From contig NC_031768.1 of assembly GCF_001522545.3 (NCBI RefSeq), positions 94,119,669-94,183,668 on the forward strand: a DNA stretch of 64,000 bases, in the 5' to 3' direction. The stretch comes from Parus major (taxonomy: Eukaryota; Chordata; Aves; Passeriformes; Paridae). Made by a program: the position numbers and the translations under genes. Below, in pieces: positions 12,701 through 27,000 of the stretch (positions within the stretch are counted from its first letter, which is position 1; the number at the start of each line of letters is the position of its first letter). Below the pieces are notes generated by a model, which worked only from the letters and a program-made list of their open reading frames with translations, made no database searches and was not told where the DNA came from.

Positions 12701-13300
12701 GCTCACATTAAACTGTCTACCTTTCTCTGCAAAGAGTTACCTTGATGTCAGCAGGGTTATTCACAGCATAAATCATAACTTGATGCAAATAAATGCAGAA
12801 GCTCACAGATCACAAATATGTCTGTAACAGACCAGCACTGTTTGCTCTGCTTTGAGGTGTTGAGCTACCCAGGAGACCTTGCCCTGCCAGAACAGGAGAA
12901 TTCACAAATCCTTCCTTAATAATAAGCTGGTGAAAATGCAGAACCTAATTGATTAATACAAAGTTGACTTTCATCTGCCTTGAGGTGCAGAGGAGCGGGC
13001 AGGCAGGTGCTGACAGGACACGCCGCTTGCAGGGTGATGCTGTTGGGCACAGCAATTCTCTGCCTCTGCTTCCCTGAGACCTACAGCATTAACACAACCA
13101 CAAGGTCATCCAAGGCATCACAGCAGTCACAAAATGCTCTCAAAATAGAAAAATAAATGGGAATTCCACAACTCTCCACATGTTTTGCTTTGGTATTACA
13201 TCAGCAGCATGGCACATACTAACAGGCTTCCTAGTCATGAAGTATTTATATTCAAACTCATTTTGAACCATGCAAAAATGGAAAAAGCCATTTCTGCTTC

Positions 13301-13319
13301 ACACATACACACACACACA
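13301..13319. repeat. (CA)n microsatellite, imperfect
   Basis: A short CA dinucleotide tract with one T interruption. Ordinary simple repeat, potentially length-polymorphic. Confidence 0.9.
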
Positions 13320-13700
13320 AAGACTTCTTCATTTATATCAATCACTGTTTAAAATCATCCAGTGCACTGGTTTCTAACTTCTTTTAAATTCCATATTAAC
13401 ATATGCATGTAGTCTAATTACATCAATATTTGTACTAATTATATACATGTAAACACACATATTAATACATACATATCTGCATGTTTATACACATTCACAT
13501 AAAAGAGTACAGCCATATTTAGATAATTTAACATGTTCCCTTTAATAATCACCTTTATTAACTAATATATTCAAAACTAATTAATATTTTTTCATTATTT
13601 ACTGTGGTATTTTTAAAGGCAAACAAGACCTTAATGATATAGGATGATATAGGATGTAATGTTTTGATGTAAATGCAATTTTGTTCATACGAAATAGCTC

Positions 13701-13789
13701 TATACATATACATACATACATATATATATACACATTTGTATATCTATATCTAATATTTGTATATCTATATATATACATATATATACACA
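13701..13789. repeat. TA/TACA/TATC-rich microsatellite
   Basis: About 90 bases made almost wholly of TATA, TACA and TATC units in several blocks, with two similar sub-blocks each containing TTTGTATATCTATAT. The tyrosine/isoleucine-rich minus-strand open frames crossing it are translations of the repeat, not genes. Confidence 0.9.
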
Positions 13790-16700
13790 AATTTGCATTT
13801 GGTAGACTGATTCACCATTACTAAGACTACTGACCTTCACATGCCACTTTTCTACTCTGCAATTATTAACATAGGAGATATAGTGACAATGACATGAACA
13901 ATTCATTCCTGTAAGAACCAAGGCTGACTGAAAAAGTGAAATTCTTCTAGGCAGGACACTTCCAAATGCCCCAAAATAAATAAGAAGTTACAACTGAAAA
14001 TAATCTTAAAATTCTTTGGGAAATGCAGCTTGTGGTTCAAGCCAGCCTACAACTGAAATAAAGATAAAGGCAGCTCACAGAAATTATGCCAGCCATGGGA
14101 AACTTGTTACAAGATGAGAATATGAAGGAAACAAAAGGAGCTTTTTGAGAGAGGAAGGAGGCAAGGTTCTTAGAACTCTTCATAATGTAGGAACAACCAA
14201 CATGTAATCAAAAAGAAATCTTAGAACAGAAATATGTTGTTTTGCATACATACACAAAGATAAGTGACAGAATAACTTCTAGTAGGCTTTTTTTTTTGTT
14301 TAGGTCTGGGTTTTCTTTTGTTCTGGAGATGAGTGAGATGAGGCATCTATTTGGTGTCCAAAAGGCTCCCAGTGACAGAGGCCAGTACAGGACAAGTTTA
14401 ATTCTTACCACTAAATTAATCTCTGTGACAACATTTGGAGGGAACCTGTTCTACATGCCCAAAGGGAGAATCCCTCAACTTTTATTTGATGTATCTTCCT
14501 GCAGTCAGACACACTATGGGTCACAAATAACTGTTTTTTCCCTTATGCTTTCATCAGGGTTATGTATCAGTACTAAACTAGAATTACATGAGAACAAATT
14601 TTGTACAAAATTTATTATACCTGGCAACCCCCTTAGTTGTTTCCAATTTCCATCGTTCTCTGGCTGTTCTAAAATTGTCTCATATCTGAAACCAGATTTT
14701 AAGTATAGCCTCTGTTTCCTAATTTTTAATAAAAAGTTCAGTACACTGTGGAAACAGGTTTTTGTATTTGTTATGCTCTTTTTCTAGTTTCAGATATGTT
14801 ACAGGAAATTATGTGCTTGCCATTATTCTGTAGGTGGGCATAGTTCAGTTTGGGCGTGCTGTGATGGATTAATTTCAGGCTGCTTTGGAAGTGGTATTTT
14901 TATTTACTAGTTGATGAAATTGTACTGATCTGTGTTCATTAATCTGGGCAAAATATTTTTCAGGGCTCCCACTACTAAATTCAGTAGATTGAAACATATT
15001 TAACACAAATAAAAGGCCAAGTCTGTTGGGCACATCTTGAGACTTTTCTTACTTGCCATTTTTCTTTGGGAGGAAGGGAGAAGAGGGGCAGAGATGAGGT
15101 TAGAGGGAAAAAAAAAAATCCGAGACTTCCTTATTATTCTCAGTTTTGCTATTAAAATCTGGCCTCAATTTTGAATCAGATTAAGTAATCTCAAGGTCAG
15201 TGCAATTCTTGGAACTTTTCTCACTGCATCTCTCCTGCATGTCCCATCAGGTACACACAGTGCAAGGTCAGTTCAATTTCTGTAAAATGTAGCAGCTGTC
15301 AGCAAAACTGGTTCCCAAGTCCCTGTTCATCCTTGCTCAGCTGAGAGGGCTCCTGTTGCCAGCAGAGCTGTGCTGACCACAGTAGCTGGGCTAAAAGTGG
15401 CAATGAGAACATTTTTACCCCACAGCCCTACGGTACCACTCCTCGAGGCAGCACAGAGCACGGGGGGCAGCATGTCCTGCCACGCTGCCCACCAGTACCC
15501 AAACAACAGGTGAGCTCTTCTAAATGCAGCAGTGGGCTGGCTAACTCAGAAGAGAGGATTAACACATTTCCCTGACAAAAGGGTAAGGGTCTGCAGAGCA
15601 GTGGGAGAAGGAGGTACAGAATTCAGCATTTCACAGCAGTCCAAACCATCTCCTGGACAAATCCCAAATTACTCAGCTGTGTGTCACCAGCACAGCTAAC
15701 CCCAAAAGGAGGATCTCTTTCATGTCTACCAGGTCATTCCTCCCTGAATTCCCTCTCAGTAGGCTTTGATTTTTCCTGCTGAGAAGCCTAATAATAGCTC
15801 AGATACCCTGGAGCCCACGGTGCAAAGCCAACTGGCCAAGCAATAGCTATGAAGCTTCTTTGGGGATTCTTAGACCACAGAATGGCTAAGAATGGAAATT
15901 TTATTATTAATATGGTTCTTCAGATGAGTTGCTGGCTATTTATCATGGCAATATTTTAGAAATTTCTTGTAAATGAGATAAAAATGTTAGACACAAAAGC
16001 AATCTGTCCTTGGGAAGATCACCACATAACCATTGCATTAAAAATAGCTACAACAGTGTCAGCACCCTTTTATTTTCTCAGATTGCTCTGGCTAAATTAG
16101 AAAGGGTCCCCTGGCAACTCAAAAAAAATAAGTAATTCTCTCCATCACAGGCATTCATCAAGTGCAATGAGTGGCACAACTGAGAAATCCAGATATCACA
16201 TTACAGAAAAAAGTCCCCAGACAACAAAACCTCTCCTTATCTCCTTGAATAAGGATTAGTTAAATAATTTAAAACAGTAGAGTAAGACAAGATCTAGTCT
16301 TAGAAATCAGTACAAGAAAATCTACTCACAAGTAATGAGAAAATAATATTTAATTATATCAAAAGATATAACATTACTGCTTAGTGGAAAACTTAGGCAA
16401 TTTTTGTAGTTTAGCTTCTGCAAAATGGACACATGAATCAAATTAAGTGCCTTCATTCATAAGGCCTTAAAATATTTGGGTTTTTTGACCATTTAGAACT
16501 GAAGAGGGAACACTGATGCACTGGTGCCTGTTACTGCCACCAGGAAGCACAAAGCTGCACAGAAAGCTCTGTGGCAGGTTATTACCAGTTAATAACCATT
16601 CCTCTGACTTTATCAGCCTACTGCAACAGAGGACAGAGCTGCCTCTCTGCTCAGGCTGAGACAACCTCTAGAAGAATTACACATGGTACCAGTGCTCCAT

Positions 16701-19700
16701 CATCCCAAACCATCCGCAGTCCCCATGGTCTGGGCAGTTTTGCCTTCCAATCACTACAAACTAAGGAATCCTTTCTCAAAACAAGCACATTCCAGAACAG
16801 TGTGTTTTGATGTCTGTGAGGATGCCTCAAACTGCAGACTTTACCTCCCAAGGTATTTGAAAAAAGGTATTTCCAAGTGTGCTTGTGAGACACAGCTGAA
16901 GTGCAGACAATGTAGGAGTCAGCACAGACACAGCTCTATCAAAGAATCAAATGAGCTTCCACTTTGTCCCCATAGGTAACATTCAGATAGCATCAACTTC
17001 TTCAACTCCAGCCAGGCTAAGCCTGTGCCAAGCTGCTCTGTAGGAATTCCTGTAATAGTTCCAAGGACTGGCAAAAGCTTGTACTATAAAGTCAAAGACA
17101 ACATTCTTCTAAAAATGCAAACCCTTTCCTGGGGCCATTCAAAAGGTATTTCTACCAAAAACAACTGTTTTTACCTGATAAATCCTGTGACAGGATATTC
17201 AGTTTAGGATCCTCTTCTTTAAACTGATGGATAATTTAAATTAAAATCACTGTCCAGTCAAGCAAAAAAGAATAGGTCTTAATGGAATAATAGCAAGTTA
17301 ATTTTCACTACACTCTGATATGATAATCTTTTTTTTTTTTAATCACAGACATAACTATCTGCAATGCGAAGGACTTCCCACAATACACTTCTAACAACTA
17401 CATCTCCCCTTTTTTAAACACTTTCCATTAATATTTAAAACAGGTACTTCCAAACTAATTTTTGACATGACTTGCTGACTGGGAGTGAATTAAGATACAA
17501 AATAAAGAGCATATCAGAGAATAAGACAGAAGAAGTTCTCTCTTGTATGCATGTGAGCACGGGAGAATTAATTTTATATGATCAAGGCTAGGCCCAGATT
17601 GTAGTATAGCTACAATCTCACCCTACTCATAATTTTTCATTGTTATATTTTGCCTGTAAGACAGAAAGATGACAGAGAAGCCACAGAACATGACTGATCA
17701 GAGGTAAAAAGTAGGCCACTCCCCTTTTAATAAGAGTAACTTTTTCACCTACTAGGTAAAGGTTGAATATGATATCCTACTTCTGCCTCAGACAATGGAA
17801 AACAGCATCACCAAGGTAAGCAGAGAGAACTCAGTATTCATTTATCCACTGGAGTTTTAAAACCTATGATAAGCAAAGGACAAACATTAAGATTTGACAT
17901 GATAGGAATATGACAGGTCCTTTTACTGTTTGCCATCCAATTTAATTTCTTCATTATGAGCTTGCCAAAACCAGGCAACCAGGGACTTCAGCACAGGGTA
18001 CAAATCAGTTCTGTTGTTTGTACCCTTCATCAATGGTATCATAAGTAAAGGCTGAGATAACATCCACAAATCACTTCACTCTGATCTTTTTCTTTTGTTC
18101 TCTGAAAAACTATCCTTCATGCTGAAACTTCCTATAATCTCCTTATAACTCCAAGTTTAATTCAAAAGCATATTTCTAGAGAGATGGGGAAGTGGAAGAC
18201 TCTTTTGTTTAAGTAGCACGGGGTTTTGGCTACTTCCCAATCTACTGGATGAACATTATAAATGTTAACCTTGTAAAAAGAGCTTCTCTTTCAGATAGAT
18301 GCCATGCATTGCACACCATACAGTCAGTTTAGAAACCATTCAAAAGGGTGCCAGCAATCCTGTGCAACAGTTTATACTCATAAGACAACGCTATCCAACT
18401 CTGAAAAGCAGAGGAACAGGGCAAGCCAGGATACAGCTGACCACACTGGAAACTGTCCGAGCCATTATGGTTCACAATCTCACCCTGTAAATGCTCCATG
18501 GGATATTTAAACAACTACAAATGTCTAGGAATTTGGGGTTAATCAAAAGAAAAATCAGCTCACACATACTAGTTACAGAATATTTAACTGTGTTGAGCGA
18601 GAATCCCAAGAGCCTGGCTTGAAATACATCCCAAACTCTACACAGGCATCTGGGAGAGGAAACTGCCTGGGCTCTGGAAAAGTCACATCCAACTCATTCC
18701 AGAGGAAATGGTACCAAAGAAAGCTGGGCATTTAAAACTGTCAACAAATAAGCAGAAAAACTATTCAGAATTATAAGGAAAACACAAGTTAAAGCTAGGC
18801 ACAAACTAGGGCCAGACTCTACTGCATTTTCCTCTTCACGGTGCAGACAGAAAAATTAAAGTCATCCTAAAGAGAACTTGAGCGTGTACAGCTGTCAAAC
18901 AATACACTTTTCCATCCATCTTGATGAACACATATGGCCACTTTTAAAGCCTTTTCCCCTTCCTCCAGGAAGTTTGCATCATGGGGGTTGGTCACGCAAC
19001 ATTTAGAGCCCTGTACACTTGACCAGCACCACTCTATAAAAGCCTCCCCAAAGATTAACTCCCTGCCCAAAGCCAACCAGTGTATTATTTGTATGAGCAA
19101 GAAATGACTCCTTCTCCACAATATTCCTATGGGAGAAGTGCATGGCCCAGTCCCTGACACAGTATGGCTACACCTGTGCTTTAAGACCCACCAAGCACTG
19201 TTGCTGTTCTTTTTCTAAGAACTACCCATCTATCATGTATGGAAGCTGCTGTTTTCTGCAGAGGGCAAAAAGCTGGTGAAAAAGAGGGTGAAAAGTATAC
19301 TCCTCATGCTGGGGAGGAGTATATATTCCCTCCTTTATCCTCATCACCTTCTTGCTCTGAACGAAGGGATCCGTGGTGAATTCAATACCCTGGCACTAGG
19401 GAGAGTAGAGTTGGCAGTGGCACTGTGGAGCTGGATGTGATAGGGTTGGTGTGGCTCTCATGAGGGTACCACCCTGGAGCACAGAGAGCACAGTGCTATC
19501 CATGTTTAGTGATGTTGGTGACCTGTACATTCAGAATTATACAGTGTTAGTATGCTATTTAATATACACATATCTGGAGGTGGACTTGATCCTTGTTCAG
19601 GTCCCCTCTGCAAAATCAAACAGCATTCTTCATTTGTTATGATATGAACTTCAAACATTTATTTGTGTTAATGGGGAAGAAATAGGTAAACTGAGAGTAA

Positions 19701-21093
19701 AGATGAACTTGGATAAATCCATAAAACTACTTAGTGGGTGGGGTCTAGCTTAGGTCTGACTATGAGCAAGTTTTAGCCAGGAATGTAGCATGGTCCCAGA
19801 TGTGATAGTTCCCTTAATACTGCCAGTGATTTGTGCTTTTTTTACTGTTCTCTGTACTGGGAAGCAGCTGTGGCTCACAGCTGCAGTTCTTGCAGTGAGG
19901 GTAACACAGAGAATCTGGCTGATCCTGTGTACTTCAAGTCTATAGATCATGATAAAATTACACAGTGGAACTTGCCAAAAATAGTAGGCTGCAATTAAAA
20001 AGGATATATAGCACACTTCACAGAAACTTAACAGCACAAATTATTGTTCACAGAGACACATTGCTACTTTACTGACTACTGATACCATTCCCACCTTTTT
20101 GGCTCATGGATATTTTGCAGATGCACACATCTGCAGTATGCAGTTATCACTGTCCTGATTTTTCTCAGGTTTCTCTAAACATGGAAAACTTCACGCACAC
20201 ATATAATGTAGCATACACTCAGACAGATGTCACCACCAAATAATACATCCCACTGAAGAACAACAGTGCAAACAGTCATTTATCCCAAATCTCCTACCCA
20301 TCTTTACACACAACATAGAGTTGACATTTTGAGCTGCTCTGATTTCTGCAGCTTTTTTTATTTAGAAGCCTTCATATGACATAGAAGTATGAGCTCTCCA
20401 TTTGACAGAGTATCAGGTTGACTCATATCAAGTTAAACTCTCCTTCAGGCTAAGAACAAAATACCCTGACATGTTGCCACACAGAGTTTAGAGTGGCAAA
20501 TTCCCCAGATTATAAAACATCTGTTTAAAACCAGCTCCTTATCTAAGGCACAAGGGTTATGTTTCTATGCCTCTTATTCTTTGCTTCCTCCTCCTCTGCA
20601 TATACTTCACATTTCTCTGCAGTTTGATCTCTGATATTGCAGGTTCTCATCCCCTTTTAAGCTATCCTAGCATCTCAAATTTATATGTACTAGAATATAC
20701 ATTTGCGGATTTAACTCACTGTTCCAAAAAGTCTTACTTATTATAAAAGCAAGTTAAAGGAGGGGTAATTTTTTATAGTGAGAAGCATTTAGAGCAATAC
20801 TGCACACTGATGCATTAAGGTTTTTGAGAGAAGGAAAGGAATCGGGCTTGTCATCTATGTCAGTGCTCTCTATTTAATACTAACAATTACAATGCAATCT
20901 CTCATCTGCACAGGCCTTTTTGAAGTGACACGCAGCTCATTTGTTTAAATGATCAAATAAAGCACATTATTAATCAATCAGTTCTAACTACCAGGAAAAT
21001 AAGAGCTCATACCTAAATTCATTTGCTGCAAGCAGATGGTGGATTCCTTTTCTGTCCCTTTATGCTGCAGTCCTGTTCCCTTAGATCCTCTCT

Positions 21094-24000
21094 CTGCTAA
21101 GAGGGGGACATACCAGGAGGTCAGTTTTCTGACAAGGTCATCTGCCTTCAGAGTATGAAGAGAATTGCACAGAAAGTGGGTTGGGCTATATTTAGAGTTT
21201 GGTCCAACTCCGTGCCAAGGTCCCCCCCGCTGTCTCTCTCTTGCAGCACCGTCTCAGGTTTATTCTTGCAGATTCTCTGCCCACAGAACACACGAGGATA
21301 GGAAAGTGGCTCTGAGCTACTGCTGGATCGAGGCTTTTTGCAATTTGCTAAAAACAAGTGGATCGGCAGTTCAGATGAGAACTCCTTAAATCCCTCACTC
21401 TTCCAGTCCTTATCTTTCTTTATTTAAGTGGATTTTCCCTTTTCAGTTGAATAAGGAGAGGAAACTGCCTGGGATAGAGCAAAAAGACTCTCCTGAGCTA
21501 AGGTAAGGTTGCTTCATTTTTCTACTGTCATTGTAATTACAGAGCAATTGCTGATTTGGACCAGATATGCTTCTTCTGCTACACTAGTTCTGCATGTCAG
21601 CATTAAGGGTATTTTTGGATAAAGCAATTTTTCATGTAAAAATATCAATTCTCATTATCACTGTCTATAAGAAGTGGGAAAATAAAAGGGTATCAGCATG
21701 TGCAATAGAATATACACTATCTGATTTTTACCTGCTTAAATTACTGTAAAAAGCACAGAGCCATGCCAGTAGACTGTATCATCCTGAAAATGAGAGAACC
21801 CCAAATGTGTGGCTATGTGCACACTGATTACATATACTGGCATGCATTTATCTGTGCTGAGTGATGTTTCAGCCACATTATTTTGCACAATATAAGCACA
21901 GCAGCAAGTTTGCAGCTGCAAATGGAACAGATATAAGTAAAAGAAATAATAATTAATGAGTATGTTCTCAAGTCTCTTTATAGTTCCAAAGAAGTTGATC
22001 AGCTTCAGAGTACAGGCAACATTACAGATCATATTGTATTTGGTTTCCTTACCACTGTATGCTGTACACTGGTTCAGCACTGCTTCTCTTTTTAAAAACA
22101 CATATGGCTCAACAGTTTTCCTCAGCACCATTTTAGCTTGTTGTGATTCTTAAGGAAAAAAAAATACATCTCTGGACAGAATACATCATTGCATACCTGT
22201 GTGTAAGGAGATCCTAACATACTTCAGGTCACATGGGCATCATGATACTGTAGTGTGGATCCAGCACGAGGAGAATGTTGTCATGTAAAGACATTCTGGA
22301 GCCATGGATTTAGCACTGGACACACACACACTTTCTAATGCAACATGACCACAGCAAGACCACAGGAATGTTAACATGAAAAAATTGAGTAGGAAGGTCC
22401 TCTTGATCCAAAGCTCCAAATACTGATGGGACAGCACAAAAATATTCTCAACAACATAATCACTGCATAAAAACCTTAGCAGAAGCAACTGAAGAAAGGC
22501 AGATGGATTCTGGATTAAAAGTAAACAAAGAGCAAGAGAGGTCACCAAGTCACTGTGAGTTCAGCTAAGGTGACTGGGTGAATTCCTGTACTTCTTTCAG
22601 GTTGTCTTTTCTTAATATAGCTGCTGTTAAACGATGTCATGCATTAGGCTGTAAAACATTCTAAGTTGGCAAAAGTCTTATCTGTTGAAAACCTCATTTT
22701 GCTTACTCTCAACTGTGTATAAGATATTTTCCTCCTCTGCTTCTGATTTTGCTTAGTAATTTATGCTTGGAGTCTTGAGTGTTAAGTTTATTTGACAGAA
22801 GTCATAAACATCATCCATTTCACACAAAATACCTTTCTAGCAGTCCCAAGACTCTTCAACAAATGAAAATTATGGTAGCATGCCATGGAACCAACTAGGC
22901 TGTGTTGCATGTGATAATTCATTCATCCAGAAGGTTTATATTGTGACAACTTGAAGACAAGGCTGTTAAAGGAGGGTTACTGAAGTACTACAAATGTATT
23001 TATTAAATTTATTGGCAAGTTAAAGGTGTCACAGTAATAAAAGCATCTAGTGCAGTCTAAGATCCAAAAAATATTTTATAAACAGTAGTTATACACTGAT
23101 AGAAAAGGGGAAAAATGCATCTTTATAAATTCTAGATGTTCAGGTTTTGCCTAAAGTTGCTGCTTAATGAATCAATTTAGGTTTTGTGACACTTTGTGGT
23201 AGTAATCTCCATTTGCACGTGGGGAAATATTACTTACTCCCCCGTCAATATTAAAGATATCAGAGATGGAGGGCTGGCTCAAAAAGAAGCAGTAGTGATG
23301 TGCCTGAGCTTACTAAAGCAGTGTTCCCAAACACCCCCTGGCAGATGGACAGGAGCACTGCCATGTCACAGTGGCAGACAGGGACTGGCTTGTTTTGAAG
23401 GAAGGGTCATCACACCCTCCCCACAGGAGCGGAGCCTAAAATGTGTCTGTCACCCAAACTGGTGGGAGGTTTGTTGACATAGGGATGACAGGATGACAGC
23501 TTTGGAAAATGGCAGCATGATGATGAATACAAGGATGACATTACCAGAAGAAGCTAGAAAGAAGCACATTTGAGTGAACAGGCCTCATGTTCTAAGGCAG
23601 GCAAACCTCCATCTGCTTCTAACCTCTTTCTGGGACCAATCCTACTTGGTGGGTTCTTCCTCTTCCTATTCTCTCCTCAATAAAACTCCATTAAAAAATT
23701 CCAGCACCATGAGCTAGCTTTGTCTTGCTATGGTGTGGTCTTCAATGGGCACGGTATGTCCATTCTAGTGGAGACCACCGTGGAAGTGAAAAAAAAAATT
23801 TAAAAATATAAATTAAAAGAAGAAAATTAATTTTTTTTCTCCTCTCATGTAAGAAAAACTGAAACCCTCCATTCTATTAGAGGAGCTGATAGGGTTGAAA
23901 CCCACCTTCCTTCCCTGTGGTAGTGGCATGGCCATATATATTGAATGACATGTTCAAGGCTGTGGAGGTGGAAGAAGGGAAAGCTTGGCTGATGATGTAT

Positions 24001-27000
24001 GCTGTCAGCTGGCCAGGCAAAGCTCCAAGAGGACATTCGCTCACTCCTTGCTTTGGCACTGTTCCTCTCAGCTGACAGGTGTGAGCAGGGCCAGAGCCAG
24101 ATGGGTAAATCCAAACAGCACCAGGGGAATAAGTCCCACCAGCAGTCACATCCCTGCTCTACTCGCTGTATTTACCTTCTGCCTTGGGGGCTATCTTTTG
24201 GTGCAACCAAACAACAAACAACCCTGGGACTTTTCTCCCTCCCTGCCAAGCTGAACAGACAGAAACAAGGTGGGATTTTGGGGAGAGTCAAAGCATACCT
24301 CAACTCATACAGAAAGAAGGACCTTTAACTTAAGAGGTCCTGCCAGGTGCCACAGCACCAATGCTACACAGCTCTGCAGTCAACCTGCAGGACCCAAGAC
24401 ATCCACCACCACCAATGCACAGCTGGTGCTGCACCTGGCATCGAGGCTGGGACACCCCAAAGGGGCTTGGAAGAGTGTGAGGAGGGTAAAGGTGGCACTT
24501 GGAGTCAGTCTGTGAGTACTTTGGTAGAGCCCTGTGTGTATACCTGCATAAAGGAGGAACACACAATTTTGTATGGAGACAGGCGCTACAACTGCTGAAG
24601 GAGCTCTGCCCTAAATCCTGCACTAAAATTTTCATTCAAAACCTTTAGTGACTATTGCCACAACTTCTGAATATACTTTCCAGGAAGGGATTGATGATGA
24701 TATGCCAATACATGCTGTATAGGAAAGAGAGATATCTATAGACACAGAAAATCCCAAAACTACAATTAAGCAAACAATTAATTTAATAATTATAGTCATT
24801 CTGCTAAACAGTACTTTCCCCTGAGACTTACTTGCAATAAGGACAGGGAAAGAAATCAAAGTTCATACTCCTTTGTCTGACCTGCTTTCACAAATCCATC
24901 TCTCAAAAATAGGAAGGGAAAATACCTAACAACACAATCTTTCCATAAGGTGCCCTGCTGGTAGAGTGATATCTCATTGCAGAAAATAGTCTGCCCTGAG
25001 GAAAGGAATAGACCCATCATCTGCATTTTTTTTTCAGCCTGATGCAAGTGTTGGGACTGACAGAAAGATCTCCAACACTGGTTTTCACATTTTGCATTAT
25101 AGAATATTACTTTTAACTGTGGCAAATTGACTGTTGCCTACTCAAAGCACAATAAATCTTCGTGCTCACAACTCAGCACAGTAAGGCACAGGACAAGAAA
25201 TCCACTGAGCAGTGAGGTACTCTTCAGGCCTGCAATACCACATAGAGTGCCAGCTCTAAACTCATGAAAACTGCAAGCAGACCACAATCTGCTACACCCA
25301 GTGTCCTACTTCTCGCCCCCACAACTTTGTGGTCCCACTCAGTACAATTTTCTGGCTCTCAGTCCTTACTTAAGTGATTATTCAGGATGGGTATACAACT
25401 AATTCACGTGAAAAGATGAAATTTGTCAACTTTAAAGTAATTTCCAATGACAATCCCACCTGTGTAGTGCAGTATTAAGCTATGCATGAAGAAACAGTTA
25501 AAATTTGGATTATGTAAAACTGACACAAATTTCTTATCTTCCATTACATAAGCCCAAAATTCTTTCAATAGCAATAAATTGACAGTGACCACTACTGATG
25601 CTAAAATGCCACAGAAAGTAATCCAACAACACTTGAGTTCTTCTGTCTCAAACACCAGAGGGCAAAAGTGCATATAGACAGCTGCAAAACAGTAAATTAC
25701 AATTTTACATAAATTGAAACATAGTCCTATTAGAAGAAATCCTTGGAGGTGAACTTTCTCACTTTTCACTCATTACTAGCTTTTTAGTACACCAATCTGA
25801 CCTGCAGGCATTCACTTCAACAGGAGAAGAGAGTTCAATCCCTAGCACAAATAACATTGAAAAAAAAATAATAGTGTTTACAACATGGTTGTATTTTAGC
25901 ACAGTCCTCAGGCACTTTTCTTAACCACTAATAATATAGTGGGTGAATATAAGAACGAAGGACCAAAAAAAAAAAAATAAATCTCTAAATGGATGTAAAA
26001 TAATTTAGATACTCTCCCTAAAGAAACAATTTAAAAATCATGTACTAAGTACAGTAAAAATAGGCATTTTGCACCATCTTGTCTGCCTTTAAGAACACTC
26101 AATTTAAATACCAAATGAGCAGCAGCGACTCTTCCTGTCACTGTGTTCTTTTCTGCTCAGACAACGCTTAGAGATGTCATCCAATATAACTTGATGTATG
26201 TCCCCTCTCACAACAGCTGCCTAAAAGAGGGGGGAGGCAAGGAAGTCCCACTTGGGAAGAAAGTGAGGATGCACAGGATGAGCTTGTCAGTAGATGAGAA
26301 AAATGAAGGGTTGGGATGATGTGTCAGGGCTCGTGTGCTCGAGCACTTGCTGGTGCTGTGCAGTTCCTCTCACTCAGCCAAGCCAAGAGGCTGCACATTC
26401 CTTGCTGTACATTCACCCACTCACCAGCACCAACCCACTTAGAAGGAGAGACGACCAGGCTGTGATAGAGTTTCTCAACACAGACAAGCAAACACCAAGA
26501 GGTTGAAATTACATGACCTTTTTTTTGCAGCTTGAGGCTCTTGAAGGGGGAAAAACAAAGCTTTTGTTCCCCCTCACACTAACTTTCATCTTACTTCCAG
26601 CTGTCTGAGGTGGACAGCATGTAGTCTAATTATAGGTTTATTGAGTCTTCCCAGAGACTGGCTCCTTTCGTGGGCAAAGAATTTCTCAAGTCTCTGTGGG
26701 AGCCTGGATATTCCTCCATTTTAGACTTCCCTGTCATAAACGTACAAGGTGGGTTTCCCATCAAGTTTGCTCCTTGACACAAAACAAATGAAATGCCAGG
26801 CTTCATCAAACAGTACAGGGTATGGAGTGATCACTGCAGAAGGCACAGCTAGATCTTCCTTTCCTGTGACATGTCACTTAAACAGAGCTGCTAACACTGA
26901 AGATATTTTTACCATTGGAATACTGATGTGCATTATTCTTTAATAATTCATGATGTGCATGGTATGCACTAAGCAGTCAATATTCTATTTTACAATTGTT

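Larger units (their letters stand above)
9736..20985 (-). other. CMSS1: CMSS1 long intron 1, segment A
   Basis: First part of the intron right of exon 2. Mostly unique AT-rich sequence with the microsatellites at 13301-13319 and 13701-13789 and a T12 run at 17329-17340. A more GC-rich patch lies at 15300-15520, without CpG-island character. Overlapping open frames at 11345-11906 (up to 179 codons), 12371-12827 and 14242-14787 have no recognisable content and no splice logic. At 17795-17815 a small plus-strand segment looks like a mini first exon; see findings. Confidence 0.7.

Noticed and set aside
18299..18514. Three overlapping open frames (two plus, one minus) of 61-68 codons
   Set aside because: Open on both strands, no recognisable product and no flanking retroviral features.
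23230..23330. Minus-strand mini-exon look-alike (12 codons, PSISDIFNIDGG) with perfect GTAAGT donor
   Set aside because: Acceptor and donor are good, but a 36-nt open segment has no statistical weight, and about 30 GTAAGT sites are expected by chance on the two strands of this window.
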